Translations under genes and position numbers: made by a program
Shown: positions 45,260 to 55,805 of the stretch, piece after piece
How the letters are laid out: the number at the start of each line of letters is the position of its first letter
How positions within the stretch are numbered: position 1 is the first letter of the stretch
Source of the DNA: Inia geoffrensis
Taxonomy: Eukaryota > Chordata > Mammalia > Artiodactyla > Iniidae
Direction: 5' to 3'
Assembly: GCA_036417435.1 (NCBI GenBank)
Contig: CM070908.1
Coordinates: 47,401,090-47,465,089 of the forward strand
Length of the DNA: 64,000 nucleotides
Notes under the pieces: model-generated
Databases searched by the model: none
What the model was told of the DNA's origin: nothing
The model's input: the letters and a program-made list of their open reading frames with translations, nothing else

Positions 45260-46262
45260 TAAGCAGCTTTTTTTTTTTTTTTTTTTTAATTTTATTGAAG
45301 TATAGTTGATTTACAATGTTGTGTTTGTTTCAAGTGTACAGCTAAGTGATTCAGTTATACAAGTACATATATTCATTCTTTTTCAGATTCTTTTCTCATA
45401 TAGGTTATTACAGAGTATTGAGTAGAGTTCCCTGTGCTATACAGTAGGTCCTTGTTGTTTATCTATTTTATATATAGTAGTGTATATATGTTCATCCCAA
45501 GCCCTGATTTATTCCTCCCCCCATGTTTCCTCTTTGGTAACTATAAGTTTGTTTTGGATATCTGTAAGCCTGTTTTGTAAATATGTTCATTTGTATCATT
45601 TTTTTAAAAATTAGATTCCACTTATGAGTGATACCATATATTTGTCTAACTTACTTCACTTAGTATGATAATTTCTAGGTCCATCCAAGTTGCTGCAAAT
45701 GGCATTATTTCATTCTTTTTATAGCTGAGTAATATTCCATTGTATATATGTATCACATCTTCTTTATCCATTCCTCTGTCAATGGGCTTTTAGGTTGTTT
45801 CCATGTTTTGGCTATTGTAAATAGTGCTGCAATGAATATTGGGGTGCATGTATCTTTCTGAATTATTGTTTTCTCCAGATATATGCCCAGGAGTGGGATT
45901 GCTGGGTCATATGGTAATTCTAGTTTTAGTTTTTTAAGGAATCTCCATACTGTTTTCCATAGTGGCTGTACCAATTTACATTCCCACCAACAGTGCAAGA
46001 GGGTTCCCTATTCTCCACACCCTCTTTAGCATTTGTTATCTATACACTTTCTAATGATGGCCATTCTGACCAGTGTGAGGTGATACCTCATTGTAGTTTT
46101 GATTTGCATTTCTCAGATAATTAGTGATGTTGAGCATCTTTGCATGTGCTTGTTGGCCATCTGTATGTCTTTTTTGGGGAAATGCCTATTTAGATCTTCC
46201 ACCCATTTTTTGATTGGGTTGTTTGTTTTTTTGACATAGAGCTACATGACCTAAGCAGCTTA
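45260..46262 (-). mobile_element. 5'-truncated L1, about 980 bp, with ORF2 C-terminus and TSD
   Basis: Minus-strand L1 with A tail at about 45269-45287, 3' UTR, then an ORF2 C-terminal fossil. Frame 45998-45753 reads '[47 protein letters not shown]...'. It extends to about 46250, further into ORF2 than most copies here. TSD TAAGCAGCTT at 45260-45269 and 46252-46261. Confidence 0.93.
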
Positions 46263-47451
46263 TTAAAGCAACCTTCTCATGCCCCTGAATGGCTTTCTCT
46301 GAAGGAAATTTTGGAAAATACTGTTTTCTCCCTCTCATTACGCTTGCAGAGATTTTAATATCTTTTAAGTGTAAATGGCCAGATGACCCATCTTTTTTTC
46401 CTGCCTCAGTCTCCTCGTCTGTAAAATGGGGCTAACACTGCCTCCCCCACCGCATCACTGTGACAGGAAGTTAAAGGAGGCAAATGGTCAGAGCTGCCAC
46501 TCAACGCTGAGCACAGTGAAGACGCCTTCTCCCAAGGCCTACTTCACCAGGAGGCCCAGGTTGACGGTTTGCAAAAGTGAAAGTAACTTTAAACCCCATG
46601 AGAACAAAACCTAAGGTGAAAAAAACCCAGTAACTAAATTCTCACCTCGACAACCATTGTAAGTAAAACCAAAGAGGAACGAGAAGCTAGGACGCTCTCC
46701 AGGCAGCACGAGCCAGCAGCCCCACTGTCTGCACAGACCCAGGGAAGGTGTGAGACTCTCACAGACTCGCCCCTGCCTCCTTCAGACCAGGGGGTGCCTG
46801 CCCCACACCTCACTCTCTGCCTCCCCACCCCCTTCCTTCTATTTTTATAACTTAGAAAAGAACAGGAAGGGGTATACATTTTAAAGTGTTTTTCAGCACT
46901 TGGGGTCTGTCTGTGTTCTAGAAACTGGTATGGCTGTGAGCTTGTCACAGAAAATGGTTCTGACCTAGGGCAAGGGCTTCTGTCCTACAAGTCATTCCCT
47001 AGCAGGTTGGGGGACATTTGCCATCTCCTCTCCAGTTGCACAGGGAAGCCCTAGCTCACACTGCATATGATAATCAAAGCCAAAGTTCCCAAAAGACCCC
47101 AAGATGCTTTTACTTATTGGGGAAGGGGAAGGTGGCAGCAGAGCTCAGGTCTGGGACAAGTCTGTGTTACCAGGGGGCTCCACGGGGACATGGTCATACC
47201 CCAGGCTGCTGGACCACAGTCATCACTCAGCCATCCTGACATGTACATCATTTAGAATGAAACCCTCTGTGCAAATAGACAATAGAAAATTTTTGTGGTC
47301 TCCAAATTAAATACATGTCCTTCAGGGCAGCTCCTGGGTGTCTTGTTTTTTCCCTAGCAGCCACTTTCAACTAATTCTCTATTTTTTGTCCCCCTACTTA
47401 GCTTCCAGTTCTATTTTTCTTCTTTTCTTTAGGTCAGATTACTTCTCCTAA
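46263..47451. other. Unassigned DNA with a MIR core fragment
   Basis: A MIR-like core ('cctgcctcagtctcctcgtctgtaaaatggggctaacac') lies at 46400-46440. The rest, including a 104-codon minus-strand frame at 46634-46948, shows nothing I recognise. Confidence 0.45.
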
Positions 47452-47669
47452 TAGGTTTGCCATATTTAGAAAATAATACAGTTAAATTTGAATTTCAGAT
47501 AAACAGTGAAAAAATTTTAGTACGTTCAATGTAACATTTGCACATGTGTATAGCAAAAAGTGGCATGTTACTTATCTGCAATTCAATGGAACAGACTCAC
47601 ACTAAAAATTATTCACTGTTTATGTGAAATTCAAATTTAACTGGATCTGTATTTCATCTGGCAATGCTA
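47452..47669. mobile_element. Palindromic DNA transposon fossil (MER53-like)
   Basis: The two halves are imperfect reverse complements: the left arm has 'acagttaaatttgaatttcagataaacagtga' (about 47478-47510) and the right arm 'tcactgtttatgtgaaattcaaatttaactgg' (about 47613-47645), with ends TAGGTTTGCC and GGCAATGCTA. Length and sequence agree with my memory of MER53, a non-autonomous palindromic element. The inverted repeat itself is seen directly. Confidence 0.8.
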
Positions 47670-48589
47670 ACTATAGATCTTTTTCCCTCTCCTCTTCTGT
47701 ATACTTTCCAGAGAAAGACTTTCTTGAAGCCACAGGGAGAAATAAAGGAGTACAGGCACATTAGTTCCCATGCTATGACTTACTACGATGAATTCATGGT
47801 GAACCGAGGAGCTAGGATGGTTTCAGTTTGCTGGTTAAAGGTAGGGTGAATAGAGTTGTTTTCACTTTGTTTCTCCCAAGGAATAACCTTATGATGAACA
47901 TTCATAGCTTTCTCAACTGATGCAATGAACTGTGAAGCAGGATACTCAATTCTGCAGCAACAAATTCCTAGCATATGCGTTATAGAACAGACAAAAGATT
48001 TGTTTTCTGAGATTGTTCTTTTAAACTGGGAGAACGTCAATTCAGGGAACAAGCCTTTCTCGAGTCAATGTTAAGTAAGTAAGTCATGAACCAGATGCTT
48101 CTTGAGTTACAAAGCATCAAGGATCTCTCTCCCACCTTCACCATATTCTAGTTCATTTGGGGAATATGTGTAAGAAGGCAGCTAAGCTTTAGAGCAGTAT
48201 ACTTGTTACATGAGCAGTATATATTTAAAATGCTATATATTTTGGAGGAATTCCATTCCCTATAATATTTAATGTGTTTTTTTTCCTTTGGAAAAAGTTT
48301 TTAAAAGTTCACAGATTTACATAACCTATAACCATATATCCCAATGATTTCGTGAATTAGCAGACCTGAATCTTTTGCATTTTTGCCTTATATATAATTT
48401 TACACACTCTTCCCCCATATCTTAGCATCTCTAAAGTTGGGTGCACTTTAAAATTAATGGTGTATTGTGGCAACTATTTTTCCTGAGTGATTCAAAAAAT
48501 AATAATGGGTTTTATAATTGATATCATCTTAGATTTTATATAACAGCATGCTTTTTTACTATTAAAATAATATGACATTACAGATACAA
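47670..48589. other. Unassigned non-coding DNA
   Basis: AT-rich. No gene. Confidence 0.4.
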
Positions 48590-48783
48590 TTGAAAGACTT
48601 TTTCTCCCCTACCCCTCACCCTCACCCCTGCCAGTCTCATTTTCCTTCACTCCTCAGAGGCAAAGACTATCATAAATTTAATATGTGTTTCAGGCCATAA
48701 TTATATATTTTTTCTTAATATATAGTATTGTTCTCTGTGTTATTGCTCTACACGCATCTATCTTTTCTTTTTTTTTTACTTAC

Positions 48784-48838
<55 letters not shown>

Positions 48839-49320
48839 TTTTATGGTACGCGGGCCTCTCACTCTTGTGGCCTCTCCCGTTGCGGGGCACAGGCTCCGGA
48901 CGCGCAGGCTCAGCGGCCATGGCTCACGGGCCCAGCCGCTCCACGGCATGTGGGATCTTCCCGGACCGGGGCATGAACCCGTGTCCCCTGCATCGGCAGG
49001 CGGACTCTCAACCACTGCGCCACCAGGGAAGCCCTACAATTATATTTTAAAATCAATCCATGTTGATTTATATAGAGATATTTGTTTTATCTTCTATATC
49101 ATATTCTATTGAATGAATAAACTGCAATTAATTTATCCATTCTCTTACTGATAGACATTTAGTTTGTTCCCAATTCATTTTTTCAGTTTCATATTATTAT
49201 AAGCAAGAATTCTCTAATATTTAGAATTTAATAATCTACATTTAGGAATGGAATTTCCAAGTTATACGATGTGTACATTTTCAATTTTCAATGTATCTGT
49301 AATTTAATTCAGCCTGCACT
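48590..49320 (-). mobile_element. Old L1-like 3' region split by a CHR-2
   Basis: The flanks of the SINE ('attgaatgaataaactgcaattaatttatccattctcttactgatagacatttagtttgttcccaatt', 'ttaggaatggaatttccaagttatacgatgtgtac') follow the reversed order of an old L1 3' region. Diverged. Family uncertain. Confidence 0.45.
48781..49045 (-). mobile_element. CHR-2 SINE with TSD and (TA)n-expanded tail
   Basis: Minus-strand CHR-2, body about 48845-49034. TSD TACAATTATAT at 48781-48791 and 49035-49045. Between the left TSD and the poly(T) (48822-48842) sits a (TA)n tract of about 38 bp, so the tail end has become a dinucleotide microsatellite. Body close to family consensus. Confidence 0.94.
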
Positions 49321-50124
49321 TAGTGTGCTTTTAGCCTTATGAGTGAAATCTCGAGTTGTTATTGTGTGATGTCTGGTTTTTTCTCCTCAAAGGAAAGCCC
49401 TTGCTGTTTTGCCTTTCACCCACTTCTTTACCAGAAATTGTAATAGTACAGTCACTCTCCATAAATATCACCTTTGAAACTTCTTTTGTGATGGTTTGTG
49501 GGCCATCGGTCAACTGAGCCACACACACTTCCTAAATCATCGCTGTATTTCCAAAGACCTCCTGTGTTTGAAAGGCCACACAGCCCTCTCAGGCACCTTT
49601 GTCAATCACCTGGAGCTGGAGAGATGCAATAACCATAGTGTGACTTTTAAAGACACAGCAGTGTGTGTTAAGGGCCTAAGGTGGGCATTTTCATTCCATC
49701 CAACAGTGCCAGGAATTTACTATAAGAAAGTAATTAAAGAAGTGCACAAAAAAAGAAATGACAAGGTTTGAACTACACGTAAGTTTATAACAGTAGAAAG
49801 TAAGAAGCACTGTTAGGATTCTACAGTAGAAGCAACCTGATTTATAAATAAATCCAGGTGGGTTTCTATGAACAAAAAATTGTCCCAGAAAGTGCACATA
49901 ACATGTTAAATGAAGAAAATGGGGTAAAAGATATTTTGAAGAGTATGACTTCTTTTAAAGAATGTATTCACAGAAAAATATCTAGAAGGATATAACCGAG
50001 GCATAACAGTGGCTATCTCTGGGATATGGAATGATGGATGGGTCCTATTTTCTTCTTTTCATCATCTGTCTTTCTAATTTTTATGCAATGAACATATATT
50101 ATTTTTGTAACCAAAACAATTTTT
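49321..50124. other. Unassigned non-coding DNA
   Basis: A 91-codon frame at 49496-49771 is overlapped by antisense frames and shows no domain. The stretch 49920-50115 ('acagtggctatctctgggatatgg', 'tctttctaatttttatgcaatgaac') resembles a worn retroelement 3' end. Confidence 0.35.
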
Positions 50125-50330
50125 AAAATGAGCTAGGGGGCTTCCCTGGTGGCGCAGTGGTTGAGAGTCCGCCTGCCGATGCAGGGGACACGGGTTCGTG
50201 CCCCAGTCCAGGAAGATCCCACATGCCGCGGAGCGGCTGGGCCCCTGAGCCGTGGCCGCTAAGCCTGCGCGTCCGGAGTCTGTGCTCCACAATCGGAGAG
50301 GCCACAACAGTGAGAAGCCCGCGTACGCGC

Positions 50331-50362
<32 letters not shown>

Positions 50363-50366
50363 TAGG
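50125..50366 (+). mobile_element. CHR-2 SINE with TSD and long A tail
   Basis: Plus-strand CHR-2 (50138-50358), complete from GGCTTCCCTGGTGGCGCAGTGG to GCGTACGCGC plus about 27 A. TSD GAGCTAGG (50130-50137; 50359-50366), extendable through AAAA. The 187-codon minus-strand frame at 50123-50686 runs through it and unrelated flank, and is not a gene. Confidence 0.95.
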
Positions 50367-51439
50367 ATTTCTTTTTCTTGGGTCATGGTTTTGTGTTGAG
50401 AATAGACATGGGAGATGTGTAAGTTGGTAAGAGAATTTAGGAGCAAGATGAGAAAGGGAAATAAGTTTAGTAAAACATTATCTGGGAACAATTTTGAATT
50501 TTTCTTGTGCGTTTTCTTTCCTTGTTCTCCAAACTTTTTAAAGGAGTCTAAGCAGAGATGGCTGGTGTCCTGCAGTGAACAATTCGGTCCTTCTTCTGTT
50601 TTTAAAGACTTCATCACTTGCTCCTTCACTGTAGGTGGAGAATTTATGCTCCCAGTAAAGACCTGCAGAGTAGATTTGATAGCCATCCTTGATAATAAAT
50701 TTAAGAAAGGTATCTAATACTTCCTTTAGTTTCTTTTTTTTTCTTAATTTAGTTTGGAGGAGACCAAATTCTCCTCTAGAATAACATTCTCTTTGTAGCT
50801 TCAATATCCCTTCTTTGAATCTTCACTGTGGGGAAAAAAATCAAGGCAAGAAGCTGTGAGCTCCTTATCAGCTTCAAAATGTTCAAGTGTCAGTGTCCAT
50901 GAAGTGAATACAGGGGTCTGTAGACAAGCTCCTTAACAGCTGAAGATACTCAAATTTAAATATTCTAAAGTTACTCTTACCAAAACTATTAAAATGATAA
51001 AATCAAATGCTATTTGGTTTATAGGATATGGAAAAACTGGCATATGTACCTACTGATGACGGACTTAAAATGGGTTCCATTTTTATGGAAAGAATCCTAA
51101 TGATATGTAAAAATGATCAAAAGAGTTTTCATTCTTTTGAGTGAAAACTCAAAAGAAAAGAAAAAGTGATTTGCACAAAAATGGACAAAAGCCCATTTGT
51201 TTACTATCCTTTCATGACATAACTTCAGAGCCACTGCACTGGAGTTCCAGATCCCTTCCAACGATTCTAGGATCCATAAAATCACAGCATTTTAGAGAAG
51301 GAAAGAAACTGAAAAGTCTAAGTAGATGGGCTTAAAGAGTTTAGAAGATTGTCCCATGGTCCCCCAGGTAATAACTGAAGAAGCCGTTTTACGGCTGATG
51401 GTTCTGTAATTATGAGTTAGCATCTTTCACACAAAACCA
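50367..51439. other. Unassigned DNA with a perfect hairpin
   Basis: About 1 kb with no named repeat. It contains a perfect 11-bp hairpin at 51132-51157 (next entry). Frames at 50415-50804 overlap antisense to one another. Confidence 0.4.
51132..51157. repeat. Perfect 11-bp stem, 4-nt GAAA loop
   Basis: TTCTTTTGAGT (51132-51142), GAAA, ACTCAAAAGAA (51147-51157). Fully complementary arms. On the plus strand the loop is a GNRA-type tetraloop. Confidence 0.9.
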
Positions 51440-52190
51440 GTGCACTCAGTAATGAGGTAACTCCCCGTGAAAATGGGTTGTTTGGTCATGCTGAGGCAGG
51501 AGATCGATGGGTCCCTGGGGCAAACAGTTGGAGTTCGTTCCCTGTGGACCCATACTCCAAGACAAGAATAACAAGACAATTGAGAGAGGAGGTTTGGCCC
51601 TGCCCAGATAGAAGATAAGAGACCACATATTCCTCATTCTTGAAGTCAGGAGACCTCCCCGACTACACATGCTCAGAAAGACTCCTTGGAGGTCAAAGGG
51701 GAATGATGCTAAGTGGCTAAGTCTACCCATAGGCCTCTTTGGTAGAATCCATCCTGGCTAAGAGATGCGGGAAGATGGGAAAATCCTGAGATATACCAAA
51801 TACGGATTTTGAACCAGGCAAATCAAAATGATTGGCCAAAGAAAACACAGAAGAAATGCCCCCAAATAAGTGATTTAAACTGCCACAAGGGTGTGACTTT
51901 CTCTCTGGGCCCGCCTGTGTGTCTATCCACACATACTGTACTCTTTTTTTCTCCTAATAAATACTTTACTTGTGTCACTACTTTCTGTCTTTGTGGGAAT
52001 TCTTTTTCTGCAAAGCCGTAGGGCCAGGGCCTTGTCACTGACCACTGGTCTAGTGGCTAGGACTAGGTGCTCTCACTGCTGTGACCTGACCTCAATCTCT
52101 GGCCAGGAACGGAAAACCTGCTTCAAGCCGCTGCAGGCCGAGGCCACCCAAGATCAATTCCGAGGACCTCAGGGAGCTTGTCCAACTTCT
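51440..52190 (+). mobile_element. Probable solo LTR of an endogenous retrovirus
   Basis: About 750 bp with LTR-like layout: a promoter-like left part, polyadenylation signal AATAAA (51957-51962) followed by a GT-rich stretch ('ttgtgtcactactttctgtctttgtggg'), and a right part with 'gtagggccagggccttgtcactgacc' and 'ctctggccaggaacggaaaacctgcttcaagccgctgcaggcc'. No viral coding sequence nearby, so at most a solo LTR. Class not fixed; edges approximate. Confidence 0.5.
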
Positions 52191-52255
52191 GCATTTAAGA
52201 GAAGAAGAAAAGGAGGTGCAGAGAGATGAAGTGACCTGCTCAAGGTCAATGGACT
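52190..52255 (-). mobile_element. MIR core fragment
   Basis: 'agaagaagaaaaggaggtgcagagagatgaagtgacctgctcaaggtcaatgg' is a short reversed MIR core. Confidence 0.45.
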
Positions 52256-52957
52256 TGCCTTAAGTGCTTTGTGGATAAGAGATGAGTGTGGGAAACAAGC
52301 AGCAGTATGAGTCATGCCTGCCTCTTTGGGTTGGGATATTTGGATGAGGCTGAAGAGATGCAGGAGCAAGCGCTGGTGAAGTGGACCACGTGCCAGAGCT
52401 GCGTCTGGCATTCCAGACAGACAATAGCTCTGAAAGTGGTATGAATGGCACTCACCCGCATCCCCACAGTTAACCTCAAGGAAGTGTTAATTTTACAGTC
52501 AAACTGAGGACCATTGAAATTCAGGCAGTGTCAGAAAACAAGCATTTATTTGGAACCAAAAGGACAATTTGTCTCTTTTCCTTTGCATTGTCTGGCCTGT
52601 TAATTTTCCCAGAATAAAACATCTTCAAGCAGACTTTCCCCACTCCTAGAATTCCCCATCCCAGTCTAGGCAAACAGGCCCTTTAAACAGAAGAAAAGCA
52701 CATTCCCACACCTTATTGGTGAGACCAGGATGAACTGATCATTGCCTCCAAGGAGGGCCATTTTGGGAAATAAAGGTAAAGCAGCACACATTTATTCTTC
52801 TGAGCATGCCCTTTTATTAGTGACATCACAATGTCCTTCAAGAGTCCATCACATTTATTAGAGTGTGGACACTTTTCCTCTCAAACCACCAACTTTGTTT
52901 ACAACCACATCGTTGGGGTTTTGGATGATAATTTTACCTTTCTTTTCTTCATCTCAT
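52256..52957. other. Unassigned non-coding DNA
   Basis: Nothing recognised. Confidence 0.4.
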
Positions 52958-53161
52958 GGTTTCTCAGTCTTGGGGACTGTCTACATTTTGGACCAGCTAA
53001 TTGTTTTGTGGGGGGAGGGGAGGCTGTCCAGCATACTGCTGTACATTAGCAGCATCTCTGGCTTCTACGCACTAGAGGCAAGTAGCCTCCTCCTCCCCTA
53101 TCTCCCTGTTCATGACAACTGAAAATGTCTCCAGACATTTCCAAATGTCCCTGGTTGAGAT
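52958..53161 (-). mobile_element. MER20-like hAT fossil (copy 2)
   Basis: Begins GGTTTCTCAGTCTTGGGG and ends GTCCCTGGTTGAGA, with the internal 'tgtacattagcagcatctctggcttctacgcactagaggcaagtagcc' and 'aatgtctccagacatttccaaatgtcc'. Same family and orientation as 35254-35461. Confidence 0.8.
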
Positions 53162-53464
53162 CTAGTCCTAGCAAACACATCACTGTGCTCTTCTAATCCC
53201 AAAAGGCATCAAGGCCTTTCCCAGAGCACAAGCCCCATGGTTTTGGCTTCCTGACCTTCTTGGTAATAGTCTACTGGACCATCTACCATCTTGAAATGAA
53301 AATCAAAAACCAAGAATGTTGGATTATTTGGGAAATTATAGGAATATGAACCAATTTAATTCTTTATCCCACTCCATTTTCCTTACTCCCCTCATCCGTA
53401 TTTCACTAGCACAAACCTACATTTTCTATACCTAAGTGTGTTACTGTTTTGCTGAGCATCCTGT

Positions 53465-53580
53465 ATAATAATAACACCTACCATGTACTGAGCCCTGTTG
53501 TGTCTCAGGTTCTGTGTTATGCACCATATCTTGTCACAACCACCTGGAGAGTTGGGCACAAGTTATCCTCGTGTCACTAG
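53465..53580 (-). mobile_element. MIR fragment
   Basis: 'ataataacacctaccatgtactgagccctgttgtgtctcaggttctgtgttatgcaccatatcttgtcacaacc' is the reversed 3' part of MIR. Confidence 0.6.
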
Positions 53581-53706
53581 AATATGAGCTGCACAAGGGC
53601 TGGAACCATCCCTCTAGTTACCAGCACACCCCAAGGCTTTCCACAGGGGCCAGGATATGATGGCATGCGTCACAGTGCCCAGCAAAGATTCCTTAAAGTG
53701 CATCAA

Positions 53707-54004
53707 TGAATACTTTTTACTTTTTATTTTTTAATTGAAGTATAGGTGATTTACAATGTTGTGTTAATTTCTGCTGTACAGCAAAGTGATTCAGTTTTAC
53801 ATATATATATGTATATATATATATTCTTTTACATATTCTTTTCCATTATGGTTTATCACAGGATATTGAATATAGTTCCCTGTGCTTATACAGTAGGACC
53901 TTGTTGTTTATCCATTCTATACATCATAGTTTGAATCTGCTCATCCAAAACTCTCAATCCATCCCTCCCTCACCCCTCCCTTGGCAACCACTGAATACAT
54001 CTTT
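53707..54004 (-). mobile_element. 5'-truncated L1 3' UTR
   Basis: Minus-strand L1 3' UTR from 'ttttttaattgaagtataggtgatttacaatg' to 'ccctcccttggcaaccact'. Flanked by TGAATACTTTTTAC (53707-53720) and TGAATACATCTTTT (53992-54005), the likely TSD. Confidence 0.9.
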
Positions 54005-54383
54005 TTTAAAAAATATTTATTTATTGTTTACTTATTTATTTAATTTATTTTTGGCTGCATCAGGTCTTAGTTGCGGCACACAGGATCTTCGTTGAGGCAT
54101 GCAGGATCTTTGTTTGTGGCGCGCAGGCTTCTCTCTAGTTGTGGCATGCAGGTTTTCTCTTCTCTAGTTGTGGCGTGCAGGCTCCAGAGCGCGTGGGCTC
54201 TGTAGTTTGCGGCACGCGGACTCTAGTTGAGGTGAGCAAGCCCCATAGTTGTGGCGCACGGGCTTACTTGCCCCGCGGCATGTGGGATCTTAGTTCCCTG
54301 ACCAGGGATCAAACCCACATCCCCTGCATTGTAAGGTGGATTCTTTACCACTGGACCACCAGGGAAGTCCCTGAATACACTTT
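53991..54383 (-). mobile_element. CHR-1-type SINE at the L1 target site
   Basis: Minus-strand CHR-1-like element of about 330 bp, with tRNA-like head at its right end ('ggatcaaacccacatcccctgcattgtaaggtggattctttaccactggaccaccagggaagtccc') and a repeated 'ttgtggcgcgcagg' body. TSD CTGAATACATCTTT (53991) and CTGAATACACTTT (54371). The left copy is also the right TSD of the adjacent L1. Confidence 0.9.
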
Positions 54384-54489
54384 ATGGAAGATTTTTGACC
54401 TCCCTCTTTTATAACCCAAACCCGCTCTTTCAGCAAATCCGGTTTTCTCTACATCCCACGTATATCCAGAATATGTTCATTTTTTACTA

Positions 54490-55150
54490 CCTTAACTAAC
54501 ACCACCCTGACCCAGACCAGCACGATCTCTCACCTGGATGATTGCAGTCATCTCCTGACTGGTGTCTGCACTTCTGCCCTCATCCTGCTGTGTTATCTCT
54601 TATCAACCCAGCAGCCAGGGGAGCCTTTAGAGCAGTTCAGGCCACTCAACTCAAAGCCTTCCGAAGGCTTCTCATCTCACGCAGAGTAAAAGCCAGAGTC
54701 CTTTAGTGGCTTGCAGAGTTCTAGACGATGTGTCCTCTGTCACTTTCCTGATGTCGTTTCTTTCTACCCCCCTCACTTACTCTGTTTCCTCTACCCTGGC
54801 CTTGCTCTTCTCAACCCACCAAGCGTGCTCCTGCTTCAGAGCCTTTGCACTGGCTGTTCCCTCTGCCAGGAACACTGTGCCCACAGATCCCACACAACCC
54901 TCTCCCTCCTCAAATCTTTACCCATAAGTCATCTTCCCAAAGAGGCCTTTGCTGGCCATTCCATTTAAAGTCATAACCCTCCTGACCCACTTCACTGCTA
55001 AATTTTCCTTCTTTGCATTTATCTCCTTCTGATAAAACAGAGTGTAAGCTCCATGAAGGAAGGGATTTTTGCCTGTTTTGTTGGTTATTCAATTTCCAGC
55101 AACCAGTACTGGAATATTTTGTTCATTGTTAAGTGAATGAATGAGTGAGT
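54490..55150 (+). mobile_element. L2 LINE fossil, long 3' segment
   Basis: The best L2 in the window: 'gccttccgaaggcttctcatctcacgcagagtaaaagccagagtcc', then 'ctgcttcagagcctttgcactggctgttccctctgccaggaacac', then 'agtcatcttcccaaagaggcctttgctggcc', 'gtgtaagctccatgaaggaagggatttttgcctg', and the L2 end 'gttaagtgaatgaatgagtg'. No intact ORF. The open frames at 54706-54968 are remnants in shifted frames. Confidence 0.85.
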
Positions 55151-55225
55151 GAGGACACAGAGATATTAAGTGGCAGAGCTAGGATACACATCCAGTCTAC
55201 CTGCCTCAAAATCTTGCTCTCCTAA

Positions 55226-55352
55226 CTGTTCTCAAACTTAGCTGAGCATCAGAATCACCTGGGGGGTGGAGTATGATTGTGAAAATGCAGATTCCTGGGC
55301 CTTCAAGGAATCAAAGTATGGGGGAGGGGAATTTAAGAAACTCTACTCTAAA
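55226..55352 (+). mobile_element. MER5-type hAT fossil
   Basis: 'ctgttctcaaacttagctgagcatcagaatcacctggggggtgg', 'gcagattcctgggcc', typical MER5A opening. Confidence 0.75.
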
Positions 55353-55599
55353 AGGTCCCCGGAAAGTCCTACACAGTTTGCCTGATGGCTCAGCAACCTT
55401 GTAAATGGTAACTTAAGTTGTGACCTGGGAGCCATCTGTACCAGTACCAGCTGGATCCAGATGTGAAGCAGCCTTCTGAGCTGTGAACCTTGACTCCGCT
55501 GCCCACTCTCAGTGTGACTGCTTCCTTTTTTCTCTTTTATTTTCTTTTTCTAATCAGGAACTCTTTGAGGAAAGGACCCCAATATCTAACTGTGTTGAA

Positions 55600-55805
55600 T
55601 GTCCCATGTCTGCAATTTCCTAACTGTATAGGCTTGGTCAATTATAGACTTTCTTTATCAGTTTTCTCATCTGTAAACTGGAGATAATAAATACTCATCC
55701 CTTTCTCATAGGATCACTGTGAAGATTCAATGGACTTAGATAATCAAATTACCAGAACAGTATCTGGCATAAAGCAAATATTCAATAAATGTGAACTATT
55801 ATTAC
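55600..55805 (+). mobile_element. MIR SINE fossil
   Basis: 'cagttttctcatctgtaaactggagataataaatactcatccctttctcataggatcactgtgaagattcaat' through 'catctggcataaagcaaatattcaataaatgtg' (plus strand). Confidence 0.85.

Noticed and set aside
47040..47055. 'cagggaagccctagctc' as a further CHR SINE head
   Set aside because: Only about 12 bases match the reverse SINE head, with no body or tail on either side. Chance match.
50123..50686. 187-codon minus-strand open frame
   Set aside because: About a third is a CHR-2 SINE read in reverse plus its A tail (a run of F), and the rest has no domain. SINE bodies carry few stops in this frame, so the length is not evidence of a gene.
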